Notes under the pieces: model-generated
Database searches by the model: none
What the model was told of the DNA's origin: nothing
The model's input: only the letters and a program-made list of their open reading frames with translations
Made by a program: the position numbers and the translations under genes
Shown: piece after piece, positions 21,116 to 26,268 of the stretch
How positions within the stretch are numbered: position 1 is the first letter of the stretch
Layout of the letters: each line of letters opens with the position of its first letter
Source: VFZP01 sp043755595
Lineage (GTDB): Bacteria > Acidobacteriota > Terriglobia > Bryobacterales > Bryobacteraceae
Length of the DNA stretch: 26,268 nt
Reading direction: 5' to 3'
Assembly (NCBI GenBank): GCA_043755595.1
Contig: JAYUSQ010000055.1
Location: forward strand, 1-26,268

Positions 21116-24100
21116 TTAGAAGATGAACTTCAGCAACAACCGGCCTGAGAAGCCGGGGTTGAAGAGGTCCGATTGTCCAAACAGGGGGGTAAGAGCCCTG
21201 CCCGCTTTGCCGTCGGCCGTCGCCGCAAGGAGCGCATTTACGTTATAACCCTTGGCGAGATCGGTCTCGGATAAGTCGATCTCGGCACTGGCTATGGCGC
21301 GATTTAGCTCCGTCCATTTGTGGCGGGCGGTCTTTTGATTGAAGAGGTTGTTCGCATTGAACTCAAGACGAATCTTCTTCACTTCGCCCATCTTAAACTC
21401 ATGCCCAACGATTAAATTTGTGTAGTTCAAGAAGGGCGTCCGGCCAAGATCACCCCGCCCATATATAAATGGCTGAGTGCCGTTCAACGTGTTGACGAAG
21501 GTGCTCAAAGGCGTACCGGAAGCGGCGTAGAAAAACGCTCCCAAGTCTGTAGCTTGCTTGGATCCCCAATTGAGTGTGCGTGATCCGTAGAGCTTGACGG
21601 CGTGCGGACGGTCGGTGGCCAAACGGCCCTGAGGATTCAGGCCGCCCTTGGAGTCCCACAGCAATTCGTCGATGTCCCACGCTCTGTTGGCGTTCCCGCC
21701 AGGCCGGGAGTTCTGGCCAGCTGATTCTTGCGCAACCGCGAAGACGCCGCCTCCATCGGCGCCCGTCCGAATTTCATCCGAGCTCGCCAACCCTGCGTAG
21801 TTACCGTATAGACGGCTGTAGACATAGCTTGCTACGCCGAACCACTGTCCAGCCCGCTTGGTAATCTGGAATTCCGCCGCATCGTAATTCCGCTTAGCCT
21901 TTGGGGTGGGGAAAGCCTTACTTCCACCGGATGAGGGTGACGAAGTCGCTGCCCCGAAACCCGGATTCGCGTAGGAATACACTTCGTTGCCGTCGACAAG
22001 AACCCCCAGGTCCTCAATTGTCCGGATCAGGCTGTTGTGAACCCAAGAAGCCCGGAGCACCGCGCTGGACCCGATTCGTAGTTCAGTTCCGACATTGATG
22101 TTTTGGCTCGCCATCGGTTTAATATTCGGATCGATTGTCTCAAAACCGGGCAACCGCGAATCACGAAAGGCGTCAGGCTGGGCCGGATTCCAGAGTGGGC
22201 GGCCCGGTAGATTCGTGCTGGAGAGCGAGAATACGTTGGGAGTATCGAGCGAGAAATAGCGGCGGCGATAATAGTCGCCACCGAAAGTTCCACGAGCCAG
22301 ATCGTATTTCACCCAATCGTAGTAACGGCCCCAGCTTGCGTACACTTTGGCCCGGCCGTCGCCGAAGACGTCAAACGACGCGCCCAACCGGGGAGCCATT
22401 TTGTCGGCCCAACCGAATTTGAAGGCAAAGTCCTTGACGCTGCGTTGGAATGACGGCACGGTCTCACTCTCGAAGCGTAAGCCTAGATTCAAGGTGAGGC
22501 GCGGAGTAATGCGCCAGTTGTCCTGAAAGTAAAAGTTGCCTAGAGCGGCTCCGGTCGTGCCGCCAGTGCCAAACTCAGTGAAGATGTAGTAACCGTATGT
22601 TCCCCGTTGTGCGGGCGGGACTCCGCGCACCGATGAAGTGTATGCGCGATCCCAATTGACCGATATGTAGCCGCCCGTTGGGTAACCAGTCAACACTTTG
22701 TTGACGATCTTCTGCGTTCCGATACCAGCTTTGAAATCATGCTGGCCCAGGGCGCGGAATACCTTGCCGAAATCGCCCTGCAAGTACGTTCTGGCGGCGA
22801 TATCATAAGCCGATCTGGAGAGAACCGGGGTATTATTGAAACCAACACCGCCGCGAAGCGACTGTGGAATCTCAAACGGCAGGTTTAGCGCACTTGTCGA
22901 ATAGTTGACCGCAGTAACGTTGGGTACCCCAGTGTCCTTCAGATTGTCCCAGAAACGGCCTGCTTTCACCGAAAGCAAGGTCGTAGGCGAAACAAGCCAC
23001 GTCAGATCGGCTCCGTAATTGCTCTGGGGCGAGAAGTATCCAATACCGCGGTTGACTTGCACCGCCGACAGTGCAGTCGTAGCGCAATTTGGGCATTCCC
23101 CGTTGTAACCGCTCAGACGTCCCGTGCTCGACGTAGGGGTCCAGAGGAAGAACGCATTGCCCCGGATGTTCTTTGTAATATCGAAAGAAACCTTCTCAAA
23201 CGCCATGTTGGAAAGCGATTTCTGGTCGAACGTGCCGGGTTCGGTACCGTTGGAGAACTTGTAGTCAATGCTTCTGCGACCCCATCGAGGTGAGGCTGCA
23301 CTGAAAAAGTAGAGCCGGTCCTTCAAGAGGTAGCCACCTAACGAGTAGCCGAATTCATGTGCATCATTCTTCTGCTTGACGTCCTGGTGGTAGGCAAACT
23401 TGGTCTCGTCTCGCGAGCTCAATAATAACCTTGGGGTGGGCGCGGCGTTCAGCTTATTTCCGGAAAGGTAATAGTGAATATCGCCGTGAAAGGCGTTGCC
23501 GCCGGACTTCGTAATCGCACTGATTACGCCGCCCATGGCTCCGCCATACTCGGCCGAGATACCGCCCGTTTTAATTTGAACTTCCTGGAGGATCTCGAAG
23601 GCTGCGTCCTGGCGCGACTGGCCGTTGATCAGGCTTGTGGTGGAAATACCGTCCACGGTGAAGTTGTTTTCAGCGCCACTGGCGCCATTCACCTGAATGC
23701 CCCCTTCAACCACGCCGGAGTTGACCGATGTCGAAAGCACGGCGAGGTTCTGGAAGCTGCGCGCCTTTGGCAGCTTGTCAAACTGGTCGGCCGAGATGTT
23801 GTTGGCCATCGTGCTGTTGGTCGTATCGATCAGCGGCGGCGCTTCGCTCACCACCAAGGCCGTATCGGTTGACGCAATCGTCAATGGCGCATTCACGCGC
23901 AACGTCTTGCCGAGCGGTAGTATTACATCCGACACCTGCATCTTGCTGAAACCCTTAGCGTCGAAGCGCACACTATAGGTCCCAGGGTCCACATTGCGAA
24001 AGTTGTATTCGCCAGTCGGGCCGCTCTGCGTCTCCAGAACGCGGGCCGTTCCCTTGTTCGTGAGAAAGACCTGCACGTTGGGGATCGCCGCACCGCTAGG

Positions 24101-24223
24101 GTCGGTGACCGTTCCGATAATTTCGCCGAAGCGCTCTTGTGCCAGTGCCGGCATGCCAAGCGCTAATACAAGCGTCCATAGGGACGCGGTAGCGCTCCCT
24201 CGTAAGCTCTTCATATTTCTCAT
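21116..24223 (-). CDS. TonB-dependent receptor with carboxypeptidase-regulatory domain (Oar-like)
   Basis: A 1035-aa outer-membrane protein. After the signal peptide (MKSLRGSATASLWTLVLALGMPALAQ) comes a CarboxypepD_reg-like domain (GEIIGTVTDPSGAAIPNVQV, GEYNFRNVDPGTYSVRF), then a plug (LDT-type segment IDTTNSTMANNIS, VDGISTTSLINGQSRQDAAFEILQEVQIKTGG) and a long beta barrel ending in aromatic FSGRLLLKFIF. No C-terminal sorting domain or separate TonB box is clear. Such Oar-type receptors are highly multiplied in Acidobacteria; ligand is unknown. ATG 24223 is chosen since AGGA lies 7 bases upstream; ATG 24214 would start directly at the signal peptide. Strong terminator downstream; no other gene in the unit. 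Confidence 0.93.
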   Translation of the reverse strand: MRNMKSLRGSATASLWTLVLALGMPALAQERFGEIIGTVTDPSGAAIPNVQVFLTNKGTARVLETQSGPTGEYNFRNVDPGTYSVRFDAKGFSKMQVSDVILPLGKTLRVNAPLTIASTDTALVVSEAPPLIDTTNSTMANNISADQFDKLPKARSFQNLAVLSTSVNSGVVEGGIQVNGASGAENNFTVDGISTTSLINGQSRQDAAFEILQEVQIKTGGISAEYGGAMGGVISAITKSGGNAFHGDIHYYLSGNKLNAAPTPRLLLSSRDETKFAYHQDVKQKNDAHEFGYSLGGYLLKDRLYFFSAASPRWGRRSIDYKFSNGTEPGTFDQKSLSNMAFEKVSFDITKNIRGNAFFLWTPTSSTGRLSGYNGECPNCATTALSAVQVNRGIGYFSPQSNYGADLTWLVSPTTLLSVKAGRFWDNLKDTGVPNVTAVNYSTSALNLPFEIPQSLRGGVGFNNTPVLSRSAYDIAARTYLQGDFGKVFRALGQHDFKAGIGTQKIVNKVLTGYPTGGYISVNWDRAYTSSVRGVPPAQRGTYGYYIFTEFGTGGTTGAALGNFYFQDNWRITPRLTLNLGLRFESETVPSFQRSVKDFAFKFGWADKMAPRLGASFDVFGDGRAKVYASWGRYYDWVKYDLARGTFGGDYYRRRYFSLDTPNVFSLSSTNLPGRPLWNPAQPDAFRDSRLPGFETIDPNIKPMASQNINVGTELRIGSSAVLRASWVHNSLIRTIEDLGVLVDGNEVYSYANPGFGAATSSPSSGGSKAFPTPKAKRNYDAAEFQITKRAGQWFGVASYVYSRLYGNYAGLASSDEIRTGADGGGVFAVAQESAGQNSRPGGNANRAWDIDELLWDSKGGLNPQGRLATDRPHAVKLYGSRTLNWGSKQATDLGAFFYAASGTPLSTFVNTLNGTQPFIYGRGDLGRTPFLNYTNLIVGHEFKMGEVKKIRLEFNANNLFNQKTARHKWTELNRAIASAEIDLSETDLAKGYNVNALLAATADGKAGRALTPLFGQSDLFNPGFSGRLLLKFIF

Positions 24224-24467
24224 TCCATCCTGTTTGTCAGTATTGACGCTTCGATACATGGGATCTTACCTGTGGGCAAAATACCCGAAATCACCAGCGC
24301 CTGATTCAAGCCGGTGTAGCGAACTTGGCCATACACGCCGCGCAGGGACTTCTATGCGGCAGCGGCTAAAATTATTCATTTGATATTGACCCAGGCGCGA
24401 TGTTCCTAAACGTGCCTCATTCCCAACCATTCAAAGCGTACCTGCGATAAATGTAGCACTTTCGTAA

Positions 24468-24491
24468 CCAAGTATCTACAGGACTACTTGG
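24468..24491. promoter_or_regulatory. Spaced inverted repeat, candidate operator
   Basis: CCAAGTA (24468-24474) and TACTTGG (24485-24491) are perfect 7-bp inverted halves around 10 bp. The spacing suits a dimeric regulator. It lies about 100 bp upstream of metH and 245 bp upstream of the receptor start; which gene it serves is not known. Confidence 0.4.
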
Positions 24492-24570
24492 CCATTGATT
24501 AAAATATATTAATCTCCGTGAAGCCCAAAGGGCTGGTTTCGAATCAGTCGGGGTCAACACAGGATAAACT

Positions 24571-24590
24571 GGAGGAAGGTTCCTTTTTCC
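24571..24590 (+). promoter_or_regulatory. Hairpin occluding the metH ribosome site
   Basis: GGAGGAAGG (24571-24579), the only purine-rich ribosome site, can pair with CCTTTTTCC (24582-24590), with G-U pairs in the middle; the real loop would be at least four bases. The site is 14 bp from the ATG, farther than usual; folding the hairpin would block initiation. A translational control element is possible but unproven. Confidence 0.35.
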
Positions 24591-24593
24591 CCG

Positions 24594-26268
24594 ATGAATA
24601 ACTCTGCCACTCTACGGCGCCAAGCCTTATTGGACGCGATCGAACAACGCATTCTAGTGATTGATGGCTCCATGGGCGCGCTGCTCCAACAGCGCTGCAC
24701 TATTGAAGACTATGGCGGTTCGCAATACGAAAACTCGCCCGAGATGGTGTTGCTGACCCACCCGGATCTTATCGAAGGCGTTCACCGCTCCTACCTGGAG
24801 GCCGGGGCTGAGATCATCGAAACCGACACTTTCAACGGCACCCAGGTCGCGATGGCGGACTTCGCGCTTTCCCACCGTGTCGACGAAATTAACATCCAAG
24901 GCGCCGCTTTGGCGCGCAAAGTGGCCGACGAATTCACGGTCAACACGGGCAAGCAGCGCTGGGTGGCTGGGTCAATGGGCCCAACCACCAAGGCGATTTC
25001 ACTCACCGGCGGCGTGACGTTTAGTGAACTGCGCGACGGTTTCTATCAACAGGCCAAAGGGCTTTATGAGGGCGGAGTCGATATCCTGCTGCTGGAAACC
25101 TGCAACGATACGCTGGCGATCAAGGCCGGCATCCTGGGTATCCAGCAGTTGAGCCGTGAGGTGGGCTTTGACGTGCCGCTGATGATTTCGGGCACGATCG
25201 AAAGCAGCGGCACCATGCTGGCCGGGCAGCGAGTGGACGCACTGTGGACCTCAATCTCGCACGCGCATGTTATTAGCGTCGGCCTGAACTGCGGCACTGG
25301 GCCGGAGTTCATGACGGACCATCTGCGTACCCTCAACGAGATGTCGCATACGCGTTTGTCCTGCTACCCGAATGCCGGACTGCCGAACGAAGAGGGCAAG
25401 TTCGACGAAACGCCCGACATGCTGGCGGCGCAGATGAAGCGCTTTATCGACAACGGCTGGCTGAACTTCGTAGGCGGCTGCTGCGGCACCACTCCCGCAC
25501 ACATTGCCGCCATTGCCAAGATGACCGCGGGCCGTCAGCCGCGCGCTCTGCCGGCACGGCAGCATCGCGCCTATTATTCGGGCATCGAAATGGTGGAGGC
25601 CGAGGATTCTAACCGGCCGCTGATCGTCGGCGAGCGGACCAACGTGATCGGCTCGCGTTTGTTCAAGAATCTGGTGAACGAAGAGAAGTGGGAAGAGGCG
25701 AGCGAGATTGCGCGGCGGCAGGTCCGCAACGGCGCTCATATCATCGACGTCTGCCTGCAGCAGAGCGAGCGCGACGAAACCAACGACATCCCGGTTTTCT
25801 ACGGGAAGCTGGTGAAGAAAGTCCATGCGCCGGTGATGGTGGACACGACTGACCCGAAAACGGTTGAGTTGTCGTTGAGTTATTGCCAAGGCAAGAGCAT
25901 CATCAATTCCATCAATCTGGAAGACGGCGAAGAGAAGTTCGAGCGGCTTTGTCCCATTGCGCTGTCCTATGGCGCGGCGGTTGTGGTGGGATGTATCGAC
26001 GAGGATAAACTCCAGGCGCAAGCCTTCACCCGCGAGCGTAAGCTTGAAATCGCCCAGCGCTCCTACGATCTGCTGACGGGCAAATACGGTTTGCAGCCCG
26101 AAGACATCATCTTCGACCCGCTTGTGTTCCCGTGCGCGACCGGTGACGAGAATTACATCGGCGGCGCGGTCGAGACGATCGAAGGTTTGCGGTTGATCAA
26201 GGAGAAGATTCCTTACGTCAAGACGGTGCTGGGCGTCTCCAATATCTCGTTTGGATTGCCGCCGGCTG
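24594..26268 (+). CDS. metH: Cobalamin-dependent methionine synthase (partial, 3' end off the right edge)
   Basis: 558 codons are visible of a protein that is usually about 1200 aa. Residues from about 15 form the homocysteine-binding barrel: ILVIDGSMGALLQQ, AGAEIIETDTFNGTQ, LLETCNDTLAIKAG, and the zinc cysteines in SVGLNCGTGPE and GGCCGTTPAHIAAI. From about 340 comes the pterin (methyl-THF) barrel with GERTNVIGS, NGAHIIDVCLQQSERDE, MVDTTDP and INSINLEDGEEKF. The B12-binding and SAM-reactivation domains are beyond the edge, so presence of a full-length protein cannot be checked. ATG 24594; no alternative start lies between it and the ribosome site. Transfers the methyl of methyl-THF to homocysteine. 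Confidence 0.95.
   Translation, partial: MNNSATLRRQALLDAIEQRILVIDGSMGALLQQRCTIEDYGGSQYENSPEMVLLTHPDLIEGVHRSYLEAGAEIIETDTFNGTQVAMADFALSHRVDEINIQGAALARKVADEFTVNTGKQRWVAGSMGPTTKAISLTGGVTFSELRDGFYQQAKGLYEGGVDILLLETCNDTLAIKAGILGIQQLSREVGFDVPLMISGTIESSGTMLAGQRVDALWTSISHAHVISVGLNCGTGPEFMTDHLRTLNEMSHTRLSCYPNAGLPNEEGKFDETPDMLAAQMKRFIDNGWLNFVGGCCGTTPAHIAAIAKMTAGRQPRALPARQHRAYYSGIEMVEAEDSNRPLIVGERTNVIGSRLFKNLVNEEKWEEASEIARRQVRNGAHIIDVCLQQSERDETNDIPVFYGKLVKKVHAPVMVDTTDPKTVELSLSYCQGKSIINSINLEDGEEKFERLCPIALSYGAAVVVGCIDEDKLQAQAFTRERKLEIAQRSYDLLTGKYGLQPEDIIFDPLVFPCATGDENYIGGAVETIEGLRLIKEKIPYVKTVLGVSNISFGLPPA

Larger units (their letters stand above)
24224..24593. other. Divergent intergenic region, TonB receptor / metH
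   Basis: 370 bp without a supported gene. It becomes AT-rich after 24400. It contains a spaced dyad at 24468-24491, an AT-rich inverted repeat GATTAA-AATATA-TTAATC at 24497-24514, a small AGCCC-AAA-GGGCT hairpin at 24522-24534 and a ribosome-site hairpin at 24571-24590. I looked for a cobalamin or SAM/SAH riboswitch upstream of metH and did not recognise one. No -35/-10 pair stands out on either strand. Confidence 0.7.

Noticed and set aside
24260..24593. Cobalamin or SAM riboswitch before metH
   Set aside because: I found no GCCACTG-type B12 box or SAM-I/SAH core; only generic hairpins were seen.
25251..26021. 256-codon minus-strand open frame inside metH
   Set aside because: Overlaps strongly conserved metH motifs; histidine- and arginine-rich shadow frame without support.

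Overview
The window looks like chromosomal DNA from an Acidobacteriota species, most likely Bryobacterales/Solibacter-like. There is no rRNA gene, so this rests on gene families: a VWFA-related protein of the acidobacterial type, a C-terminal domain resembling the Solibacter TIGR03437 family, a 1035-aa carboxypeptidase-regulatory/TonB receptor (Oar type), a subtilase ending in NVIWG repeats, and many exported enzymes with Tat-like leaders (isomerase, Gfo/Idh/MocA oxidoreductase). The DNA is GC-rich, and GTG/TTG starts and 1-20 nt gene overlaps are common.

Left part (1-5321, minus strand): two operons. The first is cdaA-cdaR-glmM (c-di-AMP synthase, its YbbR regulator, and phosphoglucosamine mutase cut by the window edge). 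The second, upstream of it, is moaD-moaE fusion, VWA protein, a divergent hfq and an inositol monophosphatase, tightly packed with GTGA and TAGTG junctions. 5411-6630 (plus) holds an Rpn/PD-(D/E)XK-type gene followed by a decayed tandem copy of its own 3' end.

6709-11392 (plus): thioesterase, exported M20 peptidase, exported CehA/McbA-type PHP hydrolase and Tat-exported TIM-barrel isomerase, apparently one transcription unit. 11393-12382 is a scar region: on the minus strand a 59-aa ORF coupled by a TTGA overlap to an HNH endonuclease broken by two frameshifts, and on the plus strand a 5'-truncated PQQ-propeller fragment. truB follows, then a glycosidase-like gene with a damaged 5' end and a TIGR03437-type tail, then a Tat-type Gfo/Idh/MocA oxidoreductase, which converges on the NVIWG subtilase across a hairpin.

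18299-21024: an MFS transporter, then on the minus strand a PrlF-YhaV toxin-antitoxin pair with its own recognisable sigma70-type promoter and an 18-bp operator-like dyad over the -10. It sits where a PQQ dehydrogenase gene is cut off after about 150 residues, which looks like insertion or deletion at the TA locus. 21062-24223 is the TonB receptor with a strong UUCG-loop terminator. After a 370-bp divergent intergenic region with several dyads, metH begins and runs off the right edge.

No CRISPR array, tRNA, rRNA, prophage or intact insertion sequence was seen. The most notable points are the TA module inside the broken quinoprotein gene, the decayed HNH/59-aa pair, the divergent hfq in an unusual operon, and the partial duplication behind the Rpn-like gene.
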